Shown here: positions 34,501 through 46,348 of the stretch, piece after piece
Position numbering within the stretch: the stretch's first letter is position 1
Layout: every line of letters starts with the position of its first letter
Assembly: GCA_016584495.1 (NCBI GenBank)
Contig: WAID01000010.1
Location: 607,837-671,836 of the forward strand
Direction of reading: 5' to 3'
Length of the DNA: 64,000 nt
Origin: Celoporthe dispersa
Lineage: Eukaryota > Ascomycota > Sordariomycetes > Diaporthales > Cryphonectriaceae
Translations under genes and position numbers: made by a program
Notes under the pieces: model-generated
The model's database searches: none
What the model was told of the DNA's origin: nothing
Seen by the model: only the letters and a program-made list of their open reading frames with translations

Positions 34501-37500
34501 CACAGTCGAGCCTTCCCTGATGAGGTATTCGGTCAGATCACCATCTCCATTCGCCGCCGCTGCCGTGATCGCCTCACGCATGTAGGCGGTGCTGGGCTTG
34601 GACGTTGCCATGAGTAGACGCACAAGGCTGCTATCGCCGTGTCGGGAAGCCTCCACGATTGCCAACCAGCAGTCCGCCCGGAATCTCTCGTCCTCGCAGC
34701 CCTGCGACTGCACGCCTTTCCTGAGATGCTCTTCGGCCAGGCTAGACAGTCCTGTCCTCGCCAGGATCGGCAGCACAGTCGAGTAGCCACGGTGAATTCT
34801 CGTCAATGAGTCGGAGAGAGCGTAGTACGCTTCAGACCAAGCCAGCATGGTGGTGCGCTGTTCAAGGAACTGGTTGATGTCTGCCGACAACTCAGTGTCA
34901 CCGCCCTCCCTTGCGAGCTGATAATGTTTAGGAAAGTACCGAATAGCATAAGCGGTCCAGGTCTCTCGTGAAGGCACCACAGCAATCTCGACATCGCAAA
35001 GCTGCTCTTGGACGAGATCCTGCATCTCAACAAGACTTGCAGGCATGCTCAGGTGCCGCAGAGCGCTTCTCACAATCTCTGCGTGCGATACCGAAGCTGC
35101 TGTGTGCACGGTCGATGAGTCCATCAAGCCATCGTGGGCGAAATGGACCTCATTGTCTCTGACGACAAACTGGCCTGGAAATATATGCTGTTGAAGCAGT
35201 TCCGCGATTTCCTGGACAGGACACCCAAAGCAACCCTTCTCTTCACCCTCGCTGGCCATGCGCCCGTCCACCACAAGTGCTGAGGCCAGTTCTTGGACGG
35301 TCAAGGGGTGTAGAACATGCCTGACCAGCTTGACTGCCCCATCTCGCAAGGCCTGCCATGCGGGCGCGACTTGACTGCCGAGAATAGCAAAGATACTAGC
35401 TGCAGATGATGCATGTGCAGCACAGTCCCTCAGCACGCGCAACGAAGCTTGAACGCCAGACAACTTCTTCCTTCGTGGCTTGAGCCAAGCGAGTATCATC
35501 TGTTGGAGCTGGTTGTCGTGCCCCAGGGCTTCCAGGATGTCTGGGAGGGCTGTCTGAAACGCGGGTGCAGAGTCGAGAAGCAATTCATCTCTTTGGGCGG
35601 CAACGTCAGCGCTGACGGCTGTCTCATACACAGATCTCAGAGGGAGGTCGTGGAGATCGACCGCCTCCACACCCGCAAGGCTCTCCTCTGTTGCGGCGCC
35701 CCCTGTGCCGGTGACCAGGACCCGGAAACGCCATTCAGAAAGAGACGCAGCTGCACGGAATGCCGCAAAGACCTGCGCCAGCTCCTGGTCGACACACTCG
35801 TTGATGCAGCTGATGATCCAGCAAAAGTCCTCCGATTCATCCAGATTACGCAAGTCCTCGAACAGATGCACAAGATCCGCGAGGCAGAGGGTGTGCTCTC
35901 TGCGTAGAAAGTTTGTGATCCTGGCCGTCTTACGGATGGCAAAAGGCTGTGAGCGACTGGCAAGCTGCGCCAACAAGCTGATCATCATCGATCGCGTGTT
36001 GTTGAAGCGACAGTCATGCCGCTGAAACCGAAAGTAAAAGCAGGTATTCTTCCAGCTCTCTTTAGCTCGATCGTGCCGATGCCCCAAGACCAGTCGATCC
36101 GAGACGAGCGCCAGGTACGGGTGGTCTCCGTCTCCACGCAGGCGGAGGAACCGGGCTCCTTTTATGTCTGGGCGAGCCCACATTCTATACAGGGCCAGGG
36201 TCTTCAGACATGACCAGAATGGATCCTTGGAGATCCCACTGATGAAGGGTATCGTGCGGATAGGTGGACACTGTGACAACAGTACCCGACAACCAAAATC
36301 GGAGTTTTCAGCGGAATTCATCTGTAATCTGTGCACGTCGAAGTCGCGGGGGTCTCGTCCGCCATGGCTGCGAAAAATGTATCCCAATAGTCGCAGAGGC
36401 CTTTCGTATGCTCGTCGTTGCTCTTGTCGTCATTGCCCTCTAACCTCAGGCGTGCCAGGAGACTGTGTGGTAATGCTGTTCTGTACTGGCCCTCGAGCGG
36501 GTGGCTGGTCGCCCCCTGCGTCTCCTCGAGGGGGTAGTCGGTAATGCTCTCAGATTCCTAGGTCACAAGTTAGCGGGCGTCTTCTGTTCCCTTTGATACC
36601 CCTTCTGCGAGAAAGAATAGGGAATTTGAAAAGAAAGCAAAGGCAGGGAGGGCCCGAGAAAGACGAAAGGCCAAGGTCGTGAAAGTACCTGAAAAGTAGC
36701 AGAAACCACATTCAAGATTCTCATCTGGGCAGACAGGTTCAGATCAACAAAATCATTGTTGATAGCATAGATCTGTTTTGCGAGACGCCTTGCTTTATTG
36801 GGAAGCCCTGTCGTGATGCGAGAGCCGGGCATGGTCAGCAGGCGAACGGCAGCGTCCTCAGCCTCGCCAACACTGCCGACAGTGTGAGGGTGGTTGAAGA
36901 AGAGCATGGTTTTCGTGTCGGCCACAAGCTCTGGGTATTGCAGAGGGGCTCTGTGAGCTATGCATAATGCCTGAGAGCCATGAGATGTTAATGATACCTA
37001 CTACGCGGACTTTGTCTCGGGAGGGATGGGCTTTCCACTTTACCCTCTTGACAATCAGCCCTCCCAGGTCACGCGAGACGAATGTCAAGGGACGTTTCTG
37101 TTTCCGGGGTTTAGTTTGAGAGATGGTGCGCTGGCGCAATCAAGGTCCTGTCTGCGCTGGGGAGAGGGAGAACGACTCACTTTGGCTCCAGTCATGTGAC
37201 GCTGCTTCGCGCGAACATTTTCAATTGCATCGAGGAGCAGTCGTGCAAGCTTATCAATACCATCTGGTTCAAATATAGGTTTGGAACCTGGACTCTCCGT
37301 ATCGGTTTCGTAATAGAAGTACAACGAGTTCGCGGATCCCAGGTTGACCCCTCCCAACAACAGGTCGGGCCAAGGGTACTGTAAGCCGGCCGAGTTCCTC
37401 CAGGCAGACTTCCGCTCGTCACAGATTCCGTGCATGTAGACCGCGCTAGTTGCCCAGGTAAAGCACGAGAGTTGTCAGGAGGTTCTGTCCATTCCATTGT

Positions 37501-37815
37501 CATATGTACACAGGTGTTCTGCTCGTGGCTCACTTACTCATAATCAAACCACGGGGCATCTCCTTCCATGTCAAGTTGGGACACATGTTGTACAGGCTGT
37601 TCAGAAACTCCGGAGGCTACACGCGAGGCCTGGACGTCCGTCTCGACCTCATCGTTGGGGTGAGATGACGATCTGGAGCTCGGATCGTCCGAGCCGTCGT
37701 CGTCTTGATCGGCTACTTTGTGGCCTGCACCGCCTGGCGAAGCCGACAAAGAGTCTTCTTCTGCACCACGTTTTTCTGCTCGGGAGGCTGCCGTTGCGTC
37801 GGAGCATTCCGACAT
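31561..37815 (-). CDS. NLR-like protein: hydrolase-like, NACHT-like, ankyrin repeats, ZZ finger
   Basis: Six exons on the minus strand: 37538-37815, 37181-37445, 37044-37097, 36689-36970, 32032-36557 and 31561-31908, about 1,900 residues. In order: acidic start; an alpha/beta-hydrolase-like domain (VYMHGICDERKSAW; TFVSRDLGGLIVKR); a NACHT-like core (CFYFRFQRHDCRFNN; FCWIISCINECVD); about 20 ankyrin repeats at roughly 32250-34450; a ZZ-type zinc finger split by the last intron (NCSGCF then PCRGIRWHC, CTEFTLCFICYMHKDILHPE); and an acidic Ser-rich tail. Splice sites 1-4 and the last are canonical and keep frame. Exon 5 is one base short: either a one-base deletion near 36336, or a 77-nt intron with donor GTTAGA within 36370-36450. 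The Ser nucleophile and Walker A are missing. The likely role is non-self or stress sensing by a STAND-like protein. Confidence 0.85.
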
Positions 37816-38438
37816 CTTGTGAGCAAGTATCTGGGTGGAGGAGGGGTTTTTGATCTTCCTCCTCTTGTTCTCTTCTTTCTTTCTGGTTAGGAAAACACAC
37901 TGGTCCGTGACCAGGTTCACTTTGGCTGCGAACTTTGGCCGCTGCCTCCTTCACTCAGCGAGTACTTGCCTAGAAAAGTCTCTACGATCGGCGTCACTGG
38001 ACACAGCAGCCTGTCGCCGTCTGATATCCAAGTCAGCAGCGCGGGGTGGTATCGCGCGCGGAGACCCGTAAGCGGTACTGTGCGCATAAGCATCCACTCA
38101 CAATACCCGGAGGAGCGCCCAAGGTTTCAGCTGACATGGGTGGAGCAATAGGGTGTGGCGAAAGACTCGGACTTACTGCCTAATACAGACGCGTAAAATG
38201 CTTCAGCTGGTGTGCCATGCAATGTGCCAAGTGCGGTTCATATGTGTGTGTAGCTGCAGTATATCATCCCTCGCACAGCAAAGCTGCTCCAGGGACTCTT
38301 GTAAGATGTAAACCAGCTTTGTGTGTTGCGACTGACAACGTTGAAGCTCTCTATGCGGCTCTTCTAAGCGTGTGTGCTATCACGGCGAGAAGTTCACATA
38401 ATATCACCACTGAACTCGTTCTTGATACGAAGAACACG
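37816..38438. promoter_or_regulatory. Divergent intergenic promoter region
   Basis: About 620 bp separate the start codons of the minus-strand NLR-like gene (37815) and the plus-strand gene (38439), so both promoters must lie here. No TATA box or known operator was recognised. The head-to-head layout allows co-regulation, which is inference. Confidence 0.5.
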
Positions 38439-39590
38439 ATGGATGATATCTACACCGGAATTCAAGATGCAGAGTTGGGTCTGGAGGATGATGGGGCAGA
38501 CAACAGCTCTGCATCTGACGATGATTTCGAGATAGAACCGGAAGGGTCAGGCTATGAGATTGGTCTTCAACCCGCTGCTGATGAAGGGAGCGGATATGTA
38601 AGTCATCCCATTTCTGTCCACCCACCTCTGGCCATGGGATGTGATCTCTCCCTTCCACCCTGGCTGGTCCGTGAGAAGCAAGCGACTTGGAAGGGCGATG
38701 CGCAGCAATGCGAACTTTGCTTCTGACCTGGGAGGCATTGGGCCGGTGGACATTGACACCTGCAACAGCGCACCAGAAACGACCCGCGCGAGGGGCGTCA
38801 GTGGCAGCGTGAGGATGTCACCCAACGCAAGGGCGCCATCAGCTTCCGCTGCAACATGATCGACGTGGTCCATGGCAGGTGGGCTCCTGACAGCGACGAC
38901 TACGCAACACTTGCCGTCTTCCTCTTCCGCTTTGACGTCAAGAAGCGGTCGCGGCGCATCTCCCGCGTCGAGGTGACCTTTGACTTCCTTGGCACCAACG
39001 ACGAGGACCCGTACTCGCGCCCTGCCGTGCACGCAATCTCGTTTGATGGGTCTTTCAGCCTTGCCGAGGAGAAGCATTCTGAGTCGACCACCAAGGGCGT
39101 GGAGGGGACAGCCGGGCTGACGGGGGCCCAGCTCGCCGATTTATCGACCACGCTCAAGTGGGAACGGACGGTGACGCGGGACAAGAAGACGTATACCACG
39201 GTCGTGGGCAACAAGTACAGGCGCAACTACGACTTTGGGCCGGACGACCAGGCGAACTGGGTTCTTCTGGAGAATGCCTCCCTGAAGACGGGCGTACCTG
39301 TTGCGTTTCGCGCGGCGGTGCTTCTGAAGAGGGAGGACAACTTGCCGTTCAAGTGCGAGACGACATTCAACGTGCAGGCAGACATGCGACACAGGCTGGA
39401 GGATTTCTTTGCGTCCAAAGAGATTGACGATCCTGTGCTGTTCAACCCGCAGATCAAGGCGGCGAGGAATATCACGCTGAAAGCCGTCAAGGACATGGAC
39501 CCAAACGCGATGGGTAGCTTCGATGTCGAGGCTGTCGGTGACGTGAGCTTCCTACGTATTCGCGACAAGGCGATCAAGAAGGAAGGATGA
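38439..39590 (+). CDS. Conserved-looking protein of unknown function
   Basis: Two exons, 38439-38597 and 38769-39590, with a 171-nt intron (GTAAGT..CATTGAC..AACAG), encode 326 residues. The first exon encodes a very acidic segment (GLEDDGADNSSASDDDFEIE). The remainder is rich in alternating hydrophobic/polar stretches suggesting beta strands (YATLAVFLFRFDVKK; ISRVEVTFDFLG; TTLKWERTVTRDKKTYTTVV), with a WVLLENASLKTGVPVAFRAA block and KREDNLPFKCETTFNVQA. There is no signal peptide or transmembrane helix. The intron choice avoids a TGA in the unspliced frame and links two segments of strong coding character. I do not recognise a named family. It sits between an NLR-like gene and a subtilisin gene, so it could be the effector or substrate of that module; this is a hypothesis. 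Confidence 0.8.
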
Positions 39591-40532
39591 GATGACTCGA
39601 TGATCGTGTTCATCACAGGCACACGATCCGATTTTTCATGATGCAGAGGAAATGATCGACTTTCGCTTCAGAGGTTCAGAAAGCAAAGTTTAGCCGCTCT
39701 CGAGCTGCTTGAATTCCAAACAAAGAACTTTACCGAGAAGATTGACTAGTTGCACCTCATCACACCAAGAGTGAAACACTGCGTAAGCGAGATCAAGGAT
39801 AATATATATTCCAAGGGATCAGGCTGTGAAGAGATACGCACTTTTTTGGGCGTCCTGATATTCGATTTACCAACGGCTGGTTTCGCAAAAGAGATGTCAT
39901 GTCGTAGACATCTGCAAGAGATATGAGAACACGTACATTGCTGTGACTGCTATGCACCTACCTCTTCCAATAGTTTTCGGGGCTGAGGTACTTGTCCCAC
40001 CGTAAGTGGGTGCTCACCGTCGGGCTTTGGGGGTCCAAAAATCGAAATAGCTTCCCATACAAGCCCGGAGGCTGTATTGATCGGATGCTGATCCACAGAG
40101 ATCCACGCCTCAGCCTTTGGGATTGCAAGCCTACCATAGTAGATAACAAGCATTTCCATGTACTCATTGGATGCTTGAGCCATGATCGTCAGCGTTTTCA
40201 TTTTATCGTGCATCGGAGATAGGTCAGAATCCCGGTATGGGTGGTGCATGCACAGTGTGTACTTGAGCATGGCGTAAGATTCGCACTGGTGGATCGAATC
40301 CTTCACTGCTGCGGCTCCAATGTGTGTGCAGGGTGGGTGGGTGGGTGTGATATTGCGCCAGTGCAGACAGTCAGTCATCCGGTCACTCGGAGGAGGCTGG
40401 CTGCTGAGGTCCAAATTCCGAGATGCCACTTCCCTTGAGTCTCGCAAGCGACTCAACCAGCAAAACCCAAGAAAGTTTGTCCAGGTTGGCGAGCAGGCCT
40501 TCTTTTCTATTTTCCTCCGATACCCGGCGAGA
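39591..40532. other. Intergenic, no supported gene
   Basis: Terminator of the 326-residue gene and promoter of the subtilisin gene are expected here. No ORF with coding character is seen. The minus-strand ORF that spans 39950-41074 is a mirror of the acidic coding region of the next gene. Confidence 0.4.
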
Positions 40533-43500
40533 ATGAGTGTCTCAGGCAATATGACAGAGTTCTCCCCCATCGACGGGCCGAAACTTGTCCAGAATAAGGC
40601 TTTCGCCTCACATGTGACAGACGATGATGACGACGGGGACGCCAAGGACAGCTCTTCGTCAGACTCGGAGGACAACGAGGACGAGGACGACGATGATGAG
40701 GACGAAGAGGACGAGGATGACGACAACGAGAAGCAAATCGAATCAAAATTGGATCGAGCCGTCGGGGAATGCATAGCGACGGTTCCCAAGTACGACTTCA
40801 CCACCACCGCTGGATATGCAGAATTCTCCAATGCGTACGCGGGGGCCCTCGACAAACATGTGAAGAACAACATGAAGGGCAACATCCTGCACCAGATCGT
40901 CAGGAACGGGACGGACAAATACGAGCATGTTGGACATGCGCTCGCGGCCCTCGTGGAGCACTTCCCCCTGCTCCTTGACGAAGTGGAGGGCCAGGATAGC
41001 ATGCGTACGCCCCTAGGTCCCATCTTCCTTGCCGTACAGCAGGACAAGCCGCGCATGGTCTCGGCGATGATCAAGGGCTTTCAGCGGCTGGCAGGGACCA
41101 GGGAGACCAAAGACGTCATGCGGCGCGTGTTGTGTAAGCTGGCGGAGGGCGAGACGTGCCTGCATTCTGCCATCCGAAACAATCTGAGAGAGTCAGCAAT
41201 CCAAGCCTTGGTGTCCATGGCCACGGAGGATATCTTGTCGATGCAAGACAACCAAGGGCGTACGGTGCTGCATCACGCTGTCAAGTATGACGATTGCGGC
41301 ATATCAAAAAGAGTCCAGACGGTACACATGCTCTTACAGATGGCAAATGATTCGCTCACTCTGGAGGACCATGCAAGACATTCTGTATTTGTGCATCACA
41401 TGGTCAGCCCCCCCCCCCCTCCTCCTAGAAACGAACATGTCCTTTCTCGAAGCCTTGTCCGCATTTAAGAACCAGAAGGCGGTTTGACTGTCCCCATCCG
41501 CAAGGTCATGATGGCTGACTTTGTCACAGGAGACGCGCAAGCGGTTTAAAAGCAAGTTAGAATTGGAGCTGGCGAGGCAGAAGGAGGAGGAGAACGCCGC
41601 TGAGAAACGAGGACCAGAGATTCCTGACAAGCTCGAGCGCAAGGCAGGTCTCGACAAGCCCGGAGATCGACCCAGAGAGATGGAGGACGGGACTTACCAT
41701 GCTTATCCCATCGATCCCAAGAGCGCAGAAAAGCAGCAAGCTAGGATTGGCAAGACCACAGCCAAAGGGGCGGATGCGCCGAGCAGAGAAGGTCCTACGG
41801 CCCTGGCGTACAACGGCCAAAGGGACGATCCCAAGGCACTCACGCAGGGGATGAACCGATCCAACCAGAGTGCCCGTCGTGAGCACGATTTACCAGTGGT
41901 TGGCATCTCCCGGACACGTACGGACCATCTTCACGAGAATGAGCCCAGAGCTACCTCTCGGAGCAACTCGCAAACGCGACGGCGTGAGATAGAGCTGCAA
42001 AAGAAGGAGGAAGACAGGAAGCGGATGGACATGAGAAAGGAAGATCAACGCAAGATGGAAGAGGACAAGGCCAGAAAGGCGCAGCAAGAGAACAAGAGGA
42101 AGAAAAAGGTCCAAAGAGGAGAAGGAGGAGAGCAAGAGGAGGCGGCTTCAGGACCCCGCCAAGCTCGAGGGAAAATCGGCCGAGATTCAGCTAGAGATCA
42201 AGCTGAACTGTATGCGCAAGCGGTCGCCTGAAGAGACCAGCCGAATCCTCTATGGGAAGAATCCAGACGGTGAGCGACAACACATATCGTGAGGATGGCA
42301 GCGTGGAGCAAATGACTGATCCTCGACCGGAACCCCATCAGATGTCCAGCTATACTTCGACTTCGCGAGCCCGCCGACCTTCATGATGAGGATGTTCAAA
42401 AAGACGTTCGAGCACGTCAAATTCGACCCCATCCTGCAATACGTGGCCTTCCCCTCTGTCAGAATCGAGGAAAAAGCCGACGAGACGAGCGTTCCTCGCA
42501 GATCACTAGGAGCGGGCCGAAGGGTAAGATTTCCAAGGGTTGCCTTCGTCCGTACTGATACATGCCACTTCAGGCTAACTCATCATATGGGCGCATGTAG
42601 GACATGGTCCAGTTCTTCGACTGGCTGCGAAAGGACAAGAAGGTGACCCGCATCATGAAAGTGATTGTGGATGACTCTCAGCAGCCAGCGCACAGCGATG
42701 AGGCCATCATAGAGGCCCTTCGAGACCTCCACGTAGAGGAACTCCACTGGCTCAAGACGGACCTGGACCCAGTGACGATTCGCACCGCCAGCAGCGAGAT
42801 CCGCGAGCTCTACCTGCGGTGGAGCGGCAGCAACGCCACTCTTCGGGGCTGGGGTGAGCCTGACGGCCTCCCCTAAGCTGGAGAATCTAGGTACTCTATA
42901 CGTAGAGCTTGTTCACGAACTGGTAAGGCTGTCACTGACTTCGTTCTTCCATCCTCCTCCTCTCCCCCCCCCCCCTCCCCCCGAAAACAGATATTGAGGG
43001 AATTTCCAATTTTGGCCATAAGAGAGTAGGATATTGACATATGCATGTGTGCTAGAACCTCGAGAGTGAGGAACGGACCAAAAAGAACTTGAGTGCGTTC
43101 AAGAAGAGACTAAACTCCTCGGAGACATCATCAACATCGATTGTAAGAGACGCAGCGGATGGAACGCAACCAGGTGCAAACACTTCCAAGCCCCGAAAGA
43201 TCACATGTAAATCCAACATCTCGCGAGACGGATTCTACTCGACCAGCGGTCGCAGAAGTGATGGCTCGGCATCCAAAGTACGCGGCTCGGGGGATGACCG
43301 CGACCACCAGTGGCTCGACAGCATGGACAGCTTTGCGCAGGATCTCAGCAGCACGTGGGAGTATGCGAAGAAGTCGAAGTGGGCACAGCAACTGAGCCCA
43401 CCAGTGACCGTGGCCCTGATCGACGACGGCGTGGACCTCGTCGACCCCTCGTTCCAGGACCGGCTGTACGAGGGCAAGTCCCTGAGTTTCGACCTCATCG

Positions 43501-44507
43501 GCGAAAACGACCCCAAGACCAGCCAGCGTGTGCATTCCTACCACCACAGCGAAGGCGGGCACGGCACGGTCATGGCAAACCTCATCTTTCGCGTCTGTCC
43601 CATGGCCAAACTATACATTATCCGGATGGAGACGCACAGAGATCGTGAAGGCCAGAGCCGGTTTGTGACTCGCAGCGCTGCAGCAGTACGTCCTCCTCCT
43701 CCTCGACAGTCGTCCAACTCTTCCTCTCTACCTTTTCTAGCAGAAAGATGTTCGCTCGGCACTGATTGCTAACCATGTATACGCGTCTTTTCCTAGGCTA
43801 TTCGAGCCGCCATCGACAAGAAAGTGAATATCATCTCCATGTCCTGGACGGTTACCATGGACCTGGCGAAGCCCAGCGATGATATGAAGGATCTGCAGAG
43901 CGCCGTGCAGGCTGCACACGATGCCAAAATCCTCATGTTCTGCTCCTCTAGTGACGGCGGCCAGTTTGTCGAGGAGACGTTGCCAGCCTCTGGCAACCGC
44001 GACCACGTGTTTCGCATCGGTGCGGCGAGCGCTGACGGTACCCCGTTCTCGTGGGCCGGCCCTGTGGAGAAACTGGACTACATCCTGCCCGGCGTGGACG
44101 TGGTGAAGCGCCGACCTGGCCAGGGCCGCGGCCGGCTGCTGAAGGAGAAGATGGAGGAGATGAAATCGGACACGGGCTCGTCGGTGGCCACCGCTCTGGC
44201 CGCCGGGCTGGCGGCCATGGTCCTCACGTGCGTCAAGATGGCGGCCATGTACACGGCGAGCGCGCCGGAGCAGCACCGGCTGGGCGTCACCGAAGACATG
44301 GTCAAACAGCTGCAGGAGCACGTCAAGATGAAGGCGGCGCTGGACAACCTGGACCCCACTCCTAACAAATACCTGCAGGTGTGGCTCAAGCTGAATACGT
44401 CGCAGTTCTCGAGGGGGGTCAGGTTTAGCGACTCTGGGGAGCTGGAGAAGCTGGAACGCATTAGCAATATGGTCTTGACGAAAGGCTTTGTATCCAAGAT
44501 TACGTGA
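40533..44507 (+). CDS. Acidic, ankyrin-like, coiled-coil and subtilisin (S8) protein
   Basis: A multi-exon gene. From ATG 40533: a long Asp/Glu/Ser-rich stretch; an ankyrin-like helical region (NILHQIVRNGTDKYEHV; ETCLHSAIRNNLRESAIQAL; GRTVLHHAVKYDD); a charged coiled coil (42000-42170); a block DMVQFFDWLRKDKKVTRIMK, WSGSNATLRGWGEPDGL found before fungal intracellular S8 domains; then the protease with Asp in VALIDDGVDLVDPSF, His in GGHGTVMANLIF and Ser in SDTGSSVATALAAGLAA. All three catalytic residues are present. Inferred introns: 41482-41529, 42270-42341, 42524-42600, 42923-43055 and 43686-43796. Three one-base frameshifts interrupt it, each in a homopolymer: C12 at 41408-41419, A5 at 42103-42107 and C4 at 42870-42873. 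It has no signal peptide and is likely cytosolic. Confidence 0.78.
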
Positions 44508-45478
44508 TGGCGGGTTGCGATAGCACGATTTCTGCTGCAGTAGATGTACGTACTTTTAATTACGTGTATCTTCTATGTCAACACACTCATTATGCCAATC
44601 CCGTTTTGAGATGCTTTTTCTTTCTCTCTTGAGGAAATCCGGTCAGTGAGGATGGCCTCCAGTACAGCGACATCTGTAGAGACAATATGGTTTCACAGAC
44701 AGTCAGGGAAAATGCGGCTTTTGAGGGTCAAAGAGAAGTTTTATATGAAAACTACCAGGAATGGCCACTCCCAGCTGACTGGAGATGGGGAAGGGCTATA
44801 TAGCTGACTTGGCAGAATCTGACTTGCACATTTCATGTTGCACTACTCATAAAGAGTCTCACATCTCCAGGTTAAAGCATCAATGACAGGACTGCACAGC
44901 AGTAAAGGCACCCCTGGGATAGCATCCTGCGAGGCTGACACCTAGTCTCTGCCAAAGCTCGTTATAGAACTTCCTTGATCTAGAGAGAGCAACCACGAGG
45001 TTCAAGTTCAATAGACTAAGCAAAGACTTGTTCTTGGGTGACATCTTGTCGATGATGACTATTATCACACAATATCTACTGCATCACTGTACAAGTGTAA
45101 GCAGCGTCCGTTACGCGGTGCCCCACTCGAGTGTGTTTCTTCTCTGAAAGGTGTCCCTTGACTCGATTGTTGGATCTGCGCAAGCATAGTCCCGATTCCG
45201 TAACCTTATATATCTAACGCTGGGCAGATGTAGGTCAGTGTAAGCTGCCCCTTGCTCAGCAAAGATGAATATTTTCAGTTAGCAAGCTATCCTCCTTCCA
45301 ATCACTATACAATTCGCTAATCCCTAGCCTATAGAGCATACTATGCTCTGCGGTCTCCGAATCCTAATCGTATTTCTTACTCGGGATATATACTAGCCCA
45401 ACAATCCTATAATAATATTCTTTACTAGCCATTTTCCGAAATATAAAAGATATATATACTCCATAAATAATAGCGCAT
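44508..45478. other. Intergenic, boundary to AT-rich retroelement block
   Basis: No supported gene. From about 45200 the sequence turns sharply AT-rich, marking the edge of the subtelomeric repeat block. Confidence 0.45.
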
Positions 45479-45594
45479 TGTAATAAGCACTGCTGTAGCC
45501 TGAGCGTTCAACAAGTATACAAAGAGTTTATGCTAACAAAAGCGATATCGAAATATAATCCAAAATAAATACTGGAAATGTCTGAGTATCTCTG
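45479..45594. repeat. 5' piece of an outer family-1 LTR, split by a nested element
   Basis: It starts TGTAATAAGCACTGCTGTAG and matches the first 116 bp of the family-1 LTR. It is interrupted after CTCTG (45590-45594). The same LTR resumes at 53171 with CTCTG and then CAATATATTACTAG, so the 7.6-kb element between is a later insertion. Confidence 0.85.
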
Positions 45595-46348
45595 TGTAAT
45601 GAGCACTGCAGTAATCCGAAGATCCCTAAGTACCGATTGGGTTTATGCTAGCAAGAAAGATATCAAAAGTGTTGAGTCCTTGAATACGGAACCGTACAAG
45701 TCCTGATAAGCGATGCAAGTATTTACTGCCTTTGGGGCTATTCAATGTGTAAGACTGAATATTTAGATTGACGACTGAAAAGCTATATACTGAATCTATC
45801 TACTAATAATGAGTATGTCCTTATATATTCAGCTCTTCAATTCTGGACTGATAAAATCGAAGCTGATTGCTTCGGTCCGAGATAGCATCGATAGGATCGA
45901 CGATAGTTCTGTCGATCCAAATCCTAACCTTTGCTTACATAATCCTGTGTATCCATTTCTGCACTAGAGTGTTGGATTCTCGGCTCCTGAAGGTCCATTC
46001 CGGGTAGCTTGGATATTGTGCCATTTCCCTATCGTGATCTATATATTGGATAAGTTATAATATTATCTCCCTTCTATGGATTATTGTCTCTAACGATCTC
46101 CTGTAAGTTTTCCTTTTTATTCTTCATGCAGGTTGTTATGCTTTCTTAATCGAGATATTGAATAGAGTTAACAAATTTTATTCTAAAAAAACTGAGCAAT
46201 CTCTTTCTCTTTAGTCTTCTATCTTTTGTCAAAGTATCGCTATACTTGCTTATTCTTCCTATAAAGATTATAGAATCTTGTATATAGCCTCCGAGGAAGA
46301 TTCTTCTTATTGCGCTGAATATATTTATTCGAAAAAAGGAATTGCGAT

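Noticed and set aside
38439..39590. Naming the 326-residue protein a gasdermin
   Set aside because: The genomic setting beside a subtilisin resembles fungal gasdermin loci, but I see no sequence motif that would justify the name, so it stays unnamed.
39950..41074. 374-codon minus-strand frame with a poly-Ser tract
   Set aside because: The Ser runs are the complement of GAC/GAG-rich codons in the acidic region of the plus-strand subtilisin gene. No start context or domain.
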